A DNA stretch of 43,435 bases from NCBI GenBank assembly GCA_020444165.1, contig JAHLLK010000050.1, positions 1 to 43,435 on the forward strand, written 5' to 3'. The translations under genes and the position numbers were made by a program. Positions 7,919 through 16,560 of this stretch are shown here, one piece after another. Source of the DNA: Deltaproteobacteria bacterium. GTDB taxonomy: Bacteria > Desulfobacterota > Desulfarculia > Desulfarculales > Desulfarculaceae. The notes under the pieces are model-generated. The model had not been told where the DNA came from. It saw only the letters and a program-made list of their open reading frames with translations, and made no database searches. Position 1 is the stretch's first letter; every line of letters begins with the position of its first letter.

Positions 7919-9058
7919 TCATGCCTCCAGGAACACCTGCTGGGCCGCGGCCATGCCCGCACCCTGATCGAACTTGTAGCCCAGTCCGTTCAAGGCCATG
8001 GCCAGAGCGCTAATGCCCTGCAAGGTGTCGAATTCGGAAATATAACCCATGTGGGCCACCCGGAAGATCTTGCCCTTGAGCTGGGCCTGACCGCCCGCGA
8101 TGAAGATGCCGTACTTGTCCTTCAGCCATTTGACCACGTCCTGGCCGTCCACGCCCTCGGGCGCTTCCACCGCGGTCAGGCCGGGGGAGAGGCTCTCCTT
8201 GGTGAAGACCTTGAGGTCCCAGGCGGCCAGGGCCGCCCGGAAGGCCTTGGCCTTCATCTCGGTCTCCCGGAACATGGTGTCCAGACCCATCTCATCGATA
8301 AGGTCGAACACGTCCAACATACCCATGAACAGGGTCACCGGTGAGGTGAAGGCGCCCTTGTTGCCGGTCTGGCTCTTCAACTCCTTGGCCCAGGAGAAGT
8401 AGTACTTGGGCAGGGTGGAACTCTTCATCATCTCCAGGGCCTTGGCGCCCAGGGACACGAAGGCCAACCCCGGAGGAAGCATCAGAGCCTTCTGCGAGCC
8501 GGCCACCACCACGTCGATGCCCCACTTGTCGGTGGGGATGTCCTGGGCGCACAGGGCGCTCACCGCGTCGACCACCAGCACCGCGCCGGTGTTCTTGGTC
8601 ACTTCGGCCAACTCCTTGATGGGATGGCCCACGCCGGTGGAAGTCTCGAGAGCCTGCACGTATACCGCTTTGATGGAGGGGTCGGCCTTCAAGGCGTCGG
8701 CCACCTGCTGGGGTTTCACCGCGGTGCCCCACTCCACGTCGATGTTGACCGGGGTGCAGCCGTAGGCCTCCAAAAGCTCGCTCCAGCGCTCACCGAACTT
8801 GCCGCCGCGGATGGCGATCGCCTTGTCGCCGGGGGACAAGAGGTTGATCACGGAGCTCTCCATGGCGCCGGTACCGCTGCTACAGAAAGTCAGCACCTCG
8901 TTCTGGGTCTGGAACACCTTCTTCAAGCCCGCGCGGACCTTGCCGAAGATCTCCATGAAATCGGCCGAGCGGTGATGGATGAGGGGCTGGGCCATGGCCA
9001 GAAGAGTGCGCGGAGGGACCGGGGTGGGCCCAGGCGCCAACAGACTGACTTTCTTCAT
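7919..9058 (-). CDS. class V aminotransferase, probable phosphoserine aminotransferase of the alanine-glyoxylate type
   Basis: PLP enzyme of 379 residues in aminotransferase class V. Visible features are LLAPGPTPVPP at 7–16, the cofactor-site SSGTGAMES at 60–68, the Asp of VVDAVSAL (162–169) and the PLP lysine Lys190 in VAGSQKALMLPPG. Sequence alone suggests alanine-glyoxylate or serine-pyruvate aminotransferase. The tight operon with serA suggests that it makes phosphoserine from phosphohydroxypyruvate, replacing classic SerC. That role is inferred from context. The ATG at 9058 has AAGGAG at good spacing. No phosphoserine phosphatase gene is visible nearby. Confidence 0.85.
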   Translation of the reverse strand: MKKVSLLAPGPTPVPPRTLLAMAQPLIHHRSADFMEIFGKVRAGLKKVFQTQNEVLTFCSSGTGAMESSVINLLSPGDKAIAIRGGKFGERWSELLEAYGCTPVNIDVEWGTAVKPQQVADALKADPSIKAVYVQALETSTGVGHPIKELAEVTKNTGAVLVVDAVSALCAQDIPTDKWGIDVVVAGSQKALMLPPGLAFVSLGAKALEMMKSSTLPKYYFSWAKELKSQTGNKGAFTSPVTLFMGMLDVFDLIDEMGLDTMFRETEMKAKAFRAALAAWDLKVFTKESLSPGLTAVEAPEGVDGQDVVKWLKDKYGIFIAGGQAQLKGKIFRVAHMGYISEFDTLQGISALAMALNGLGYKFDQGAGMAAAQQVFLEA

Positions 9059-9249
9059 TTGCGTGCTCCTTCAAGACTACACGGCGCGGAGCCGGTGGCG
9101 ACCGGTATGGCCGGCGGACCCGCGGTTTTCGGGGTGATGACCAGGGTGGACGGTGGATTAGGCCCAGATCGCAAAGAGCCTGGCGGTGATGATTCGCAAA
9201 GCGCCTGACGGTGTGGGTCACCGTACACCTTAGATTACGGATGGAAATG

Positions 9250-9276
9250 GGTATAGCAAAAATCAGCGCCTGTCAA
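9250..9276 (-). promoter_or_regulatory. candidate sigma-70 promoter of the serine operon
   Basis: On the minus strand a perfect -35 TTGACA (9276–9271) is followed after 15 nt by TATACC (9255–9250). The region is AT-richer than its surroundings and lies about 190 bp upstream of the aminotransferase ATG. The spacer is short, which lowers confidence. Confidence 0.45.
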
Positions 9277-9831
9277 GGTATTTTGTGGCCCGGCGAGCCG
9301 CGCAGGGGGCTGACAAATCCAGTGATCATGCGGTGTTTTCAAAAAAACCTATAAAAAATAGAAGTATAACCAGGCTGTACAAAAACTGGGCCGAAAAACG
9401 AGCGGCAACCTAATTGGCAGTAGCATGACTATATTATAAAAATAGACTACAATTAGGTCATTCAACAACGTTAATAGCGGCTATTTGTGAAGACGAGGCT
9501 ACAGAGCCTCCAGGTCAACCCCCGGCAAGCAAGCTTGCCCGAGCCAAGGTGCCCGGCGGGTCGATCCGGTGGTTGACCCCGCCCAGGCCCAGCCAAGCCC
9601 GCCCAGCGGGTCACCAAGCTCCTCAGGCGCCCCCGTACGCTGGAGCAGGCCCGGGCGACACCGGCTTGGGGCTGAGAGGCTCCTGGGCGCCGCCCCAGCT
9701 GGCCAGGGATCTGCCTACCCGGTTTGCCAGCCGTCCCCGGTCCGGGGGAAGCCGGCGCCCGCCCATGGACCTGCTTGGGCCGCGGCTTCCCAGGGGGAGG
9801 CACGCGGCTGACCCCATCGCCCGGCTCGCAC
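9277..9831. other. intergenic stretch without a supported gene
   Basis: About 550 bp between the serine operon promoter and the porin terminator. The part at 9330–9490 is unusually AT-rich for this genome and holds the palindrome TAATAGCGGCTATTT (9472–9486), which recurs at 25006–25020. The remainder (9490–9831) is GC-rich, with small inverted repeats such as GAGGCTACAGAGCCTC. Open frames here lack Shine-Dalgarno sites and recognisable domains. Confidence 0.5.
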
Positions 9832-9868
9832 AAAAAAAAGAACCGGGGGCCGAAGCCCCCGGTTCTTT
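9832..9868 (-). terminator. rho-independent terminator of the porin gene
   Basis: An 11-bp stem (GAACCGGGGGC with GCCCCCGGTTC, CGAA loop) is followed on the minus strand by a run of eight Ts. It lies about 30 nt after the porin stop codon. Confidence 0.93.
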
Positions 9869-9894
9869 TCGGGGTGAATTTCTAGCTTAGCTTC

Positions 9895-11082
9895 TTAGAA
9901 GATGAAGCGAGCCGCCACACCGAACAGCCACTCGTTGCCAGCGCTGTCGCCGGTGGCCAGGCTGTCGCCCAAGTCGAAGTACACGACTTCAGGCTGCACG
10001 TCGAAGTTCGGGGTGACCTGGTAGGGCAGAGCCGCGAACAGAGCGAACCGGGTGTTGTTGTCGTCGGCGTAACCCGCGCTCTTGCTCCAAGCGTCGTTCT
10101 GGGTGTTGACCACACCGCCACCGATGGTGGGGGTGACCGGACCAATGGCGTAGCCCAAATCGCCCCAGAAGCCGTACTGGATGGTGTCTTCCTCGTCGCC
10201 GTTATTCTTCCACACCGGGACGGAACGGGGAGAGGCGCCCAGGGTGCCGTTGCCGTTGATTTCACCACCCCAGGTGGTGTCGTTGTTGATGCCGTAGTAA
10301 CCACCGACCTTAGCCGCGAAGGGACCGAAGGTCAGCTTGACCGGCAGGACGGCGATGAAGGCGTTGTAGTCGTCATCAGACTTGTCGGTCTCGCTGGTCT
10401 TCTCGATCTGGGTCTGGCTCCAGCCGATGGCCGGGGTGCACATGAAGTTGGGGGTGCGGAACCACAGGCCCAACTCCAGGGCGGGGACCGTGTTGTAGTA
10501 GTCGCCGGCGGGGGCGGCGAAGTCCTCGCCAGGAGCCAACTCGGCGTCGGCCTCGGCGATGCCCACGCTCAGACCGACGGCCTGGGAGAACCAGAACTCG
10601 GCCCGGGCCTGCGCGTGACGGCCGCTGTACGGGAAGCCCCAGTTGATCAAGAGCACCTTGCCGGACTGGCTGACGCCCAGGTACTGCCGGGGAGCGTAGG
10701 CCAGGGAGCCGATCCAGGTGTCATCCTGACCGACGACCAGCTTGCAGTTGCCGACCTTCCACCAGCCGTACATGTAGGAGAAGCCCACGGACTCGGCGTC
10801 ACCCTGCTTGCTGCCGATACGAAGCTCGGCCAGACCACCGGTGGACTTGTCCTCGGAGGTGAAGGTCGCGCGCAGGTAAGAGTTGGCGTTGAGGTTGGTG
10901 AAATTGGAGGTCACGGCGTCATGCTTGTTGACGGTGACTTCCTCGGACTTGACTTGCCAGCCAATGTCAGTCCAGAAACGGGCGCCCACAGTGGCGCCGG
11001 GCGCGGGCGCATCAGCGGCCCACACGGGGACGGCCACGGCGCAAACGGCCAGAACCGCCATCACGGCAAAAAATTTCTTCAT
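9895..11082 (-). CDS. porin-like outer membrane beta-barrel protein
   Basis: An exported protein of 395 residues. The ATG at 11082 follows GGGAAAGGAGAAAAGGTA, giving a clean signal peptide MKKFFAVMAVLAVCAVAVPVWA cleaved before ADAPAPG. The mature chain is rich in Gly, Asp, Tyr and Trp with alternating hydrophobicity and ends in Phe (GVAARFIF), the C-terminal signature recognised by the BAM complex. I do not recognise a named porin family; it resembles the uncharacterised porins that are abundant in deltaproteobacterial outer membranes. It is monocistronic, with its own terminator and a long 5' leader of over 200 nt, which suggests strong, separately controlled expression. Confidence 0.8.
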   Translation of the reverse strand: MKKFFAVMAVLAVCAVAVPVWAADAPAPGATVGARFWTDIGWQVKSEEVTVNKHDAVTSNFTNLNANSYLRATFTSEDKSTGGLAELRIGSKQGDAESVGFSYMYGWWKVGNCKLVVGQDDTWIGSLAYAPRQYLGVSQSGKVLLINWGFPYSGRHAQARAEFWFSQAVGLSVGIAEADAELAPGEDFAAPAGDYYNTVPALELGLWFRTPNFMCTPAIGWSQTQIEKTSETDKSDDDYNAFIAVLPVKLTFGPFAAKVGGYYGINNDTTWGGEINGNGTLGASPRSVPVWKNNGDEEDTIQYGFWGDLGYAIGPVTPTIGGGVVNTQNDAWSKSAGYADDNNTRFALFAALPYQVTPNFDVQPEVVYFDLGDSLATGDSAGNEWLFGVAARFIF

Positions 11083-11311
11083 TACCTTTTCTCCTTTCCC
11101 AATCCTGTCCAGGGACCATGGACAAACGCCCAACCGAACGTCTTGGGACCAGCTAAGTCGGTTGAAACGCCGTCTAAACCAAGGCTCCAAGGGGTCACCC
11201 CACACCTTGGCGCCTTAGGTTTCGCGCCGAAACGCGATGGTTTTTGACTTATCCCGGCCGGAGGGCACAAACGCCCGCCGGTCAGGCTCCATCCACTCAC
11301 ATCTGGCTAAA

Positions 11312-11341
11312 AACCTAGCAACTGAAGTGGCATAGTGTCAA
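11312..11341 (-). promoter_or_regulatory. candidate promoter of the porin gene
   Basis: A perfect -35 TTGACA (11341–11336) with an 18-nt spacer and a weak -10 TAGGTT (11317–11312) on the minus strand. It would give a 5' leader of about 220 nt. The poor -10 keeps confidence low. Confidence 0.35.
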
Positions 11342-11353
11342 GAGCAATTGTAA

Positions 11354-11968
11354 TCAATTTTTCTCTTTGACCTTATTTTGATGCGCTCCGCCCGGACCAG
11401 CCTCCTGGTCAAAAAATTCCATGGTTTCGCTAGGGCTGAGCTCTTTGGCCACCTTGGTCCAACGGCCGAAAAAGGGAACTTTTGCCTTAAATTTGGACCA
11501 CCCCACGCGCGCCGCCAGATAGCACGCCACAAACCCCGCCGGCCACGGCACCGCCCAGGGGGTAAAGGGCACGGGGATGGGCAATTCCCCAAAACGCCAC
11601 CTGAGCCAGGCCGCTGCCGCGAATGCCGGCCACAGAGAAGCGGCCGACATGGCCACCTGCAGGAAGAAGACCCGGCCAAAGGCCTCGTTGGCCTCCGTAT
11701 TGGCCGCGCGGTAGGATTCCTTGTCCCCGGCCTTCAGGGCTCTCACAGACACATTGTGCCAGCCTACCATTTTGTCCGCAACATCTTTTGCGAAACGGGC
11801 ATTCAGGCGGCAGGACACGCCCAGGGTCAACTCGCCGGTCAGGACGGAGAAAACCGCCAGGCAAGCGGTGCCCAGCCACCAAGCGCCCACCGGAGAGGGC
11901 CAAACCCGGTAGGGCAGGATCAGGACCGCGTCCAGGCGCAGGAGGATTTCCCGCAATATGTCTTCCAT
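11354..11968 (-). CDS. small polytopic membrane protein, possibly EMC3/TMCO1-like (Oxa1 superfamily)
   Basis: A 204-residue membrane protein. Hydrophobic segments lie at about 25–50, 98–120 and 137–155. Between the first two is a charged helical stretch (NARFAKDVADKMVGWHNVSV to GDKESYRAANTEANEAFGRV). The layout of one helix, a cytosolic helical segment and then two helices resembles the EMC3/TMCO1/DUF106 branch of the YidC/Oxa1 insertase superfamily, but I base this only on topology and remembered sequence flavour. It follows the TauE/SafE gene on the same strand after 169 nt, so the two may be coexpressed. The C-terminus is charged and probably cytosolic. Confidence 0.6.
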   Translation of the reverse strand: MEDILREILLRLDAVLILPYRVWPSPVGAWWLGTACLAVFSVLTGELTLGVSCRLNARFAKDVADKMVGWHNVSVRALKAGDKESYRAANTEANEAFGRVFFLQVAMSAASLWPAFAAAAWLRWRFGELPIPVPFTPWAVPWPAGFVACYLAARVGWSKFKAKVPFFGRWTKVAKELSPSETMEFFDQEAGPGGAHQNKVKEKN

Positions 11969-12137
11969 GTACGGCTGCCAGGCTCCTCCGGCCGCCCCGC
12001 CGCGTCCGGGGCGGGTCCCGCCAAAAAAGGTAGGCCCCGGGTCGGGGCTGGGCGCCCGGACCGGGCGCCGCCCCCACCGGGGACTCGGAAGGCGACCCCC
12101 GGCGCGGGAAACCAGCCCCGCGCCGGCGGCGTGCAGG

Positions 12138-13559
12138 TTAGGGCAGGGGCCAGAACTGGGGCGCGAAGCCCTTCAGGGCATAGCGCAGGCCCACGTAGAA
12201 AGCCAGCACGATGAAGATGATCTTCAGGCCCTTGTCCGGGATGAACTTGGAGGTGCGGGGGCCGATCATGGAGCCCACGAAGATGCCCACCAGCTCCATG
12301 GCGATGAAGCCCCATTCCACCGCCACGCCCTTGGAGACCATGTAGGTGAAGATGCTGACTATCATGCCCACCAGTACGGCCAGGCCGCTGGTGCCGGCCA
12401 CCAGGAACATGGGCAGCCCGGCCACCGAGGTGAGGAACGGCACGAACAAGAAGCCGCCGCCCACCCCCAGGAAGGAGGCCAGGGCCGCGATGAACAGACC
12501 GCCCACGATGGGCAGGTAACCCTTGAAGTCGAACTCCACCCCATAGAAGGTGAAGCGCACCGTTTTGGCGGCGGTGACCACGAAGCCCATGATCACGCCG
12601 GCCGCGGCCAGGACGATGGCGATCCAGGCCAGGTCCGGGAAGGCCTTGTGGGCCACGGAAGCCCACAGGGGGCCCAGCACGGTGATGGCCAGGGCCAGGA
12701 ACATGCCGCCGTAGGAGCCCTCGATCACCTTGACCCCGCGGTCGGCGGCCTCGCCCGCGGTGCGGGCCTTCTCGAACTCCTTGGCCGCTTCCTTGGCCTT
12801 TTTCTGGCTGGCCGCGCCCTTGGGGCTGATCTGATAGAGGAGGAAACAACCCAGCACCAAGACGCACAGGCCGAAATAGCCCTGATAGGCCTTCAGGCTC
12901 ACCTTACCGGCGGTCAGCTCCGGTATCAGATAGGAGCCGGCCACCGAGCCGATGGCCAGGCACACGCCCAGGGGCAGCACCAGCCGGCCCATGCGGTAAT
13001 AGTTGATGGCGCTGATAAAGGCCGAGAGCCCCACCAGCCACTGGTTGGAGACCCGGATGGAGTCGGTCACCATCTTGTTGATGGGGTTCTCCTTGCCAAA
13101 GCTCTTGGCGTAGTTGCCCAGGCCGAAGATGGAGATATGGCCCACTCCGGCCATGACCCCCCCAAAGGCCCCCACGGTGGAGAAGATCCAACCCACCCAG
13201 ATGGCCCACAGGAAGCCCCAGTACCAGGCGATTTCCGGCGCGCCGGGGATGCCCAGGAAACCGGGCCGCTCCCCGCGCTTGGCCTTGTCCTTTTCGATAA
13301 CCTCCACGGTCTGGGCCGCGGTTTCGGGTTTGAGGAAGCTTTTCTCTATGGCCGATTTCACCTTGCCGGCCATGCCGGGGGTGAGGTAAGGAGCCGCAGC
13401 CTTCTGAGCCGCTGCTATGGCTTCGGCGTTGGCTTGCGCCTCCGCCGCGTTGTTGCCACCGCCCTCCCCACCTTCTTGGGCCAGCGCCGCCGAGAGCGGC
13501 ATGGCCACCAACAGTAAAATGAGAACCATCAGCCCTTTGCAGCAAAACGCCCTTTTCAT
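12138..13559 (-). CDS. TauE/SafE family anion exporter, long form
   Basis: An inner-membrane transporter of 473 residues in the TauE/SafE family, whose members export sulfite, sulfoacetate or other organosulfur anions. An N-terminal signal or anchor segment (MKRAFCCKGLMVLILLLVAM) is followed by about 85 hydrophilic residues, then about eight transmembrane helices. The family motifs are visible: a first half with GAFGGVMAGVGH and a second with FLGVGGGFLFVPFLTSVAG and VAGTSGLAVLVG. A charged loop rich in Lys and Glu separates the halves (around 245–275). The extra N-terminal region is not part of the core family. The substrate is unknown; sulfite or sulfonate is likely in a sulfur-cycling host. 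Confidence 0.87.
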   Translation of the reverse strand: MKRAFCCKGLMVLILLLVAMPLSAALAQEGGEGGGNNAAEAQANAEAIAAAQKAAAPYLTPGMAGKVKSAIEKSFLKPETAAQTVEVIEKDKAKRGERPGFLGIPGAPEIAWYWGFLWAIWVGWIFSTVGAFGGVMAGVGHISIFGLGNYAKSFGKENPINKMVTDSIRVSNQWLVGLSAFISAINYYRMGRLVLPLGVCLAIGSVAGSYLIPELTAGKVSLKAYQGYFGLCVLVLGCFLLYQISPKGAASQKKAKEAAKEFEKARTAGEAADRGVKVIEGSYGGMFLALAITVLGPLWASVAHKAFPDLAWIAIVLAAAGVIMGFVVTAAKTVRFTFYGVEFDFKGYLPIVGGLFIAALASFLGVGGGFLFVPFLTSVAGLPMFLVAGTSGLAVLVGMIVSIFTYMVSKGVAVEWGFIAMELVGIFVGSMIGPRTSKFIPDKGLKIIFIVLAFYVGLRYALKGFAPQFWPLP

Positions 13560-14055
13560 GCTTCTTCTCCCCTCGCGGCGGACTCGGCGACCGCCGCTCT
13601 ATCGCCTGGGACCGGCCGGCCAGCCAGGTGGTGATACATCAGTTAGGTCTAAATCCCAACCACGACCGGCGCGGACCGGATATGGCCGCCGGGGCCTGTT
13701 TTCCAAGCCCGGCCCGGCCATGTTCGGTCCGCCCCCAGGGCCGCTCCGCGCCTGTTTTTCACCGGGTTCCCCGGCCCCCGCAGAGAACCTATGGCACGAT
13801 CAACCCTAACCTTTATGAGTAGCACGCCCCTGCGGGACTTGGCAAGATGGTGGTCTGCGGTCCCGAGGTAAAGGTCAAATTACTACGAAATTAATGGTGA
13901 TTGTGACGGCGTCCTGCCGCACCGGGGAAGCGGGCTCCGAACCTCGCCCGGGAAGTGCCGCGCCCGGGGGCTTTTCCCGTCCCGAGACCATTGCACGGCA
14001 ATTTAAGTAAAACTTCAATTAAAACATTATGTTGTCTAACTAATCAATGGTTTCT
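13560..14055. other. intergenic region upstream of the TauE/SafE gene
   Basis: About 500 bp between the transporter start and FH2. The section at 13860–13905 is AT-rich and is the most likely promoter zone; TTGACC is present on the minus strand near 13872 but without a matching -10. No supported gene is seen. Confidence 0.4.
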
Positions 14056-14198
14056 GCGTTGCAATGGTCTCACGCGGGCCACGGATGGCCCGACGAATAA
14101 CAAGCCTAAAAGGCTTGTTATTCGTAAGGCTTGGCAAAACCACGTTTTTGCCAAGCCGGTGGTTGCACAAGGCAGGAAGCCTTGTGCAACGGCCTCGT
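14056..14198 (-). repeat. FH element copy 2 (reverse orientation)
   Basis: On the plus strand: D' 14075–14092 (CGGGCC with GGCCCG), C' 14094–14124 (CGAATAACAAGCC with GGCTTGTTATTCG), B' 14128–14157 (GGCTTGGCAAAA with TTTTGCCAAGCC) and A' 14162–14190 (GTTGCACAAGGC with GCCTTGTGCAAC). GTTGCA at 14058 is complementary to TGCAAC at the other end, so the unit has inverted ends. It closely resembles FH9, 22 kb away. Confidence 0.82.
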
Positions 14199-14215
14199 CC
14201 CGGGGAGAGCGGGCA

Positions 14216-14247
14216 AACAAAAACCCGCCCGGGGCGCGGGGCGGGTT
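14216..14247 (-). terminator. rho-independent terminator of lipB
   Basis: A 9-bp stem (AACCCGCCC with GGGCGGGTT) is followed on the minus strand by TTTTTG. It lies about 25 nt after the lipB stop codon, between lipB and FH2. Confidence 0.8.
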
Positions 14248-14271
14248 GGGGCGGAGCCGGGCCGCAGAAGC

Positions 14272-14937
14272 CTAAGCTTTTTCCCCCTGCTCCACCATCA
14301 GACGCACCAGGCTCGCGAAAAGCCGTTCTTGCACCTCGGCCAAGTCCACCGGACGGCCCAGCTCCCGGGCCAGGCTGGTGGATTCGGCCTCCAGGCCGCA
14401 GGCCCGGATGAGGCGGAAGTGATCCAGATTGGTGTTTACGTTCAGGGCCAGGCCGTGCATGGACACCTTTTCCGGGATGGCCAGGCCCACCGCGGCGATC
14501 TTGCGGCCTTCCGAGGTCCAGACCCCGGGGTTCTTGTCGTCCCAGGCCGCGGTGACGCCGTAGGAGGCCACCACCTCGGAAATGCTGCCGGCCACGGCCT
14601 CCAAGAGCCCCCGCACCCCCAGGCGCCGGGCCCGGAGGTCCACCACCGGGTAGACTATGGCCTGGCCCGGGCCGTGGTAGGTGACATCCCCGGCCCGCTC
14701 CACGTGAAAGAGGCCGAAGCCGTCCCGGGCCAGCTCTTCGTCGGTGAGGACGACGTTGTCCCGGCCCCCGGCCTTGCCGCAGGTGAACACCGGGGGATGC
14801 TCCACCAGGATCAGGGCGTCGGGGCACTCGCCGGCCACCCGGGCCGCGTGCCGGGCGCGCATGCCCAAGAGGGCCTCTTGATAGTCCATCTTCCCCCAGA
14901 CGAGTTTTTCGAAACCGTGGTTATCCATAGTGTTCAT
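14272..14937 (-). CDS. lipB: lipoyl(octanoyl) transferase
   Basis: Transfers octanoyl from acyl carrier protein to lipoyl domains of 2-oxoacid dehydrogenases and the glycine cleavage H protein. It is 221 residues long, normal for LipB. Signatures: EHPPVFTCGK (46–55), RAGDVTYHGPGQ (81–92), GRKIAAVGL with the active-site Lys146, HGLALNVN (161–168) and the acyl-cysteine Cys180 in RACGLEAES. The start is ATG 14937, or 14928 with MDNHG. It lies downstream of era on the same strand, separated by a hairpin. No lipA is visible in the window. Confidence 0.95.
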   Translation of the reverse strand: MNTMDNHGFEKLVWGKMDYQEALLGMRARHAARVAGECPDALILVEHPPVFTCGKAGGRDNVVLTDEELARDGFGLFHVERAGDVTYHGPGQAIVYPVVDLRARRLGVRGLLEAVAGSISEVVASYGVTAAWDDKNPGVWTSEGRKIAAVGLAIPEKVSMHGLALNVNTNLDHFRLIRACGLEAESTSLARELGRPVDLAEVQERLFASLVRLMVEQGEKA

Positions 14938-14952
14938 CCCTCAAAGAGCTGG

Positions 14953-14979
14953 AAAAATAACGGGCCCCCCAGGGGGGCC
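14953..14979 (-). terminator. probable terminator downstream of era
   Basis: GGCCCCCC and GGGGGGCC form a short GC stem followed on the minus strand by CGTTATTTTTCC. It lies in the 193-bp gap between the era stop and the lipB start, so lipB probably has its own promoter or depends on readthrough. Confidence 0.6.
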
Positions 14980-15130
14980 GGGCTCACCGGGGGCGGGCGG
15001 CTTGTGGGGCGGCCGGCGTCCTTTCCGGGGCCAGATGAATCACTGAACTTAACTCATGAAGCCCGGGCGTGCAAGGGGGGGAGGCGGCGGAGAGAGGGCC
15101 GGCGGGCGGGCCGGCGGGCGGCGGACCGGC

Positions 15131-16015
15131 TCAATAGCCCAGCTTGTCCAGCCCCCGGGGGGTCTGGGACCAGTTGGGCTCCACCCGCACAAAGAGATCC
15201 AGGAACACCGGCAGGCCCAACAGCTCCTGCATGTCCAACCGGGCCTCGCTGCCGATGCGCTTGATCATGGACCCGCCCTTGCCGATGATCATGCCTTTCT
15301 GGGAGTCCCGCTCCACGTGGATGGTGGCGGTGACCGCCACCGGGCGGCCCGGCTCGGCCGGCTCCAGGAACTCGTCCACGGTCACGGCCGTGGCATAGGG
15401 CAGCTCCTGGCGGGTGAGGCGGAACACCTTCTCGCGGATCAGCTCGCCCACCAAAAAGCGCATGCTCAGGTCGGTGACCTCGTCCGGGGGGAACAGGGGC
15501 TCGCCGGCGGGCAGGAGCCGCCCCAACTCCTCTATGACCAGCGCGGCGCCGTCGCCGGTCTGGGCCGACAGGGGCACCAGGGCCCGCCACTCGCCCCAGG
15601 AGGCCACCTCGGCCAAGAGGGGCAGGAGCCGGGCCTTGTCCGCCACCAGGTCGATCTTGTTCAGGGCCGCCACCACCGGGAGCCCCGCCTTGGCCAGGAC
15701 CGGGGCCACCCGGCGGCCTTCGTCCAGGCCCCGGCGGCTGGCCTCCACCATGAACAGCGCCGCGTCCACGTCCTCCAGGGCGGCCAGGGCCGTATCGACC
15801 ATGCGCTGGTTCAGGGCGCGCTTGGCCGTGTGCAGGCCCGGGGTGTCCAGAAACACGATCTGGCGCTCGGGGTCGTTGTAGATGCCCAAAAGGCGGTGGC
15901 GGGTGGTCTGGGGCTTGTCGCTGGTGATGGCCAGCTTGAACTCCAGCACCTGGTTCAAAAAGGTGCTTTTGCCCACGTTGGGCGCGCCGATGATGGCCAC
16001 GAAACCGGTTTGCAT
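15131..16015 (-). CDS. era: GTPase Era
   Basis: Ribosome-assembly GTPase that binds the 3' end of 16S rRNA. It has 294 residues when started at ATG 16015 (MQTGFVAIIGAPNVGKST). Visible are the P-loop GAPNVGKS (10–17), DTPG (57–60), NKID (119–122) and a C-terminal KH domain with GMIIGKGGSMIKRIG (241–255). A longer in-frame reading exists upstream but runs into FH3 and is not real. Era normally follows rnc directly. Here rnc lies upstream on the same strand, but about 545 bp containing FH3 and FH3b separate them. Confidence 0.96.
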   Translation of the reverse strand: MQTGFVAIIGAPNVGKSTFLNQVLEFKLAITSDKPQTTRHRLLGIYNDPERQIVFLDTPGLHTAKRALNQRMVDTALAALEDVDAALFMVEASRRGLDEGRRVAPVLAKAGLPVVAALNKIDLVADKARLLPLLAEVASWGEWRALVPLSAQTGDGAALVIEELGRLLPAGEPLFPPDEVTDLSMRFLVGELIREKVFRLTRQELPYATAVTVDEFLEPAEPGRPVAVTATIHVERDSQKGMIIGKGGSMIKRIGSEARLDMQELLGLPVFLDLFVRVEPNWSQTPRGLDKLGY

Positions 16016-16077
16016 ATTGTTCTCTATCTGAATTCTGCCCAGGCCGTCAGGGCCTGTGGCCTTCCCAAGTTGAGGGT

Positions 16078-16286
16078 GATGCACGGTACGTCCTGCACCG
16101 TGCATCTTAAGCTGTTTGACAAAAGCGAGAGCATTGCACGGGGCGTCCTGCCCCATGCAATGTCGGCTTGGCAAAATCGTGACTCCACCCCAGCAAGCAG
16201 AGCTTGCCGGGGGCCCGGGTTTTGCCAAGCCTCACAAATTGCAAGCTTTTTGAAGCTTGCAATTTGGCGGGCCATCCTTGGCCCGC
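16078..16286 (+). repeat. FH element copy 3, with an enlarged hairpin B
   Basis: An extra hairpin at 16078–16106 (GATGCACGGT with ACCGTGCATC) precedes A 16131–16162 (GCATTGCACGGGGC, loop GTCCT, then GCCCCATGCAATG). B is 16165–16231 (GGCTTGGCAAAA with TTTTGCCAAGCC), its loop enlarged by a 40-nt inner hairpin built on CCCCAGCAAG and CTTGCCGGGG. C is 16236–16265 (AAATTGCAAGC with GCTTGCAATTT) and D is 16267–16286 (GCGGGCCATCCTTGGCCCGC). It separates rnc from era. Confidence 0.82.
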
Positions 16287-16374
16287 ATCGGCCATTGCCT
16301 GCCACAATCATGTTTCACAGCCAGTTTTAATATAATATCAACATGATTTATGTGTTATGTGTTTCACCATGCAA

Positions 16375-16515
16375 TAGCCTCAAAGCGTGATTCCACCCCA
16401 GCGAGCAAGGCCGGCTGGGGGCCCGGTTTGGGCCCATTGGGCGAATTGCCTGTTTTTCAAAAAATGCGCAAATTAGCGGGCCATCTCCGGGGTCCCCCGG
16501 CCGGCGAACCTGCTG
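16375..16515 (+). repeat. degenerate FH element (FH3b)
   Basis: Directly follows FH3. The inner part of an enlarged B hairpin (TTCCACCCCAGCGAGCAAGG, then GGGGGCCCGG) can be recognised, with a decayed C (GAATTGCC, then GCGCAAATT) and a D whose arm GCGGGCCATC is followed by an expanded GC loop. The conserved TGGCAAAA arm is lost. This looks like a decayed tandem copy. Confidence 0.55.
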
Positions 16516-16560
16516 GGGGTGAATTTATGACCCGCCTCGCGGGGGGGCTGCAACCCCCGG

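Noticed and set aside
9549..9890. Plus-strand open frames between the serine operon and the porin gene
   Set aside because: They run through the porin terminator, lack ribosome binding sites and consist of Pro/Arg/Gly-rich run-on sequence expected from GC-rich noncoding DNA.
16016..16228. N-terminal extension of Era by 71 residues
   Set aside because: It is translated FH3 sequence; the conserved Era start MQTGFVAIIGAPNVG is at 16015.
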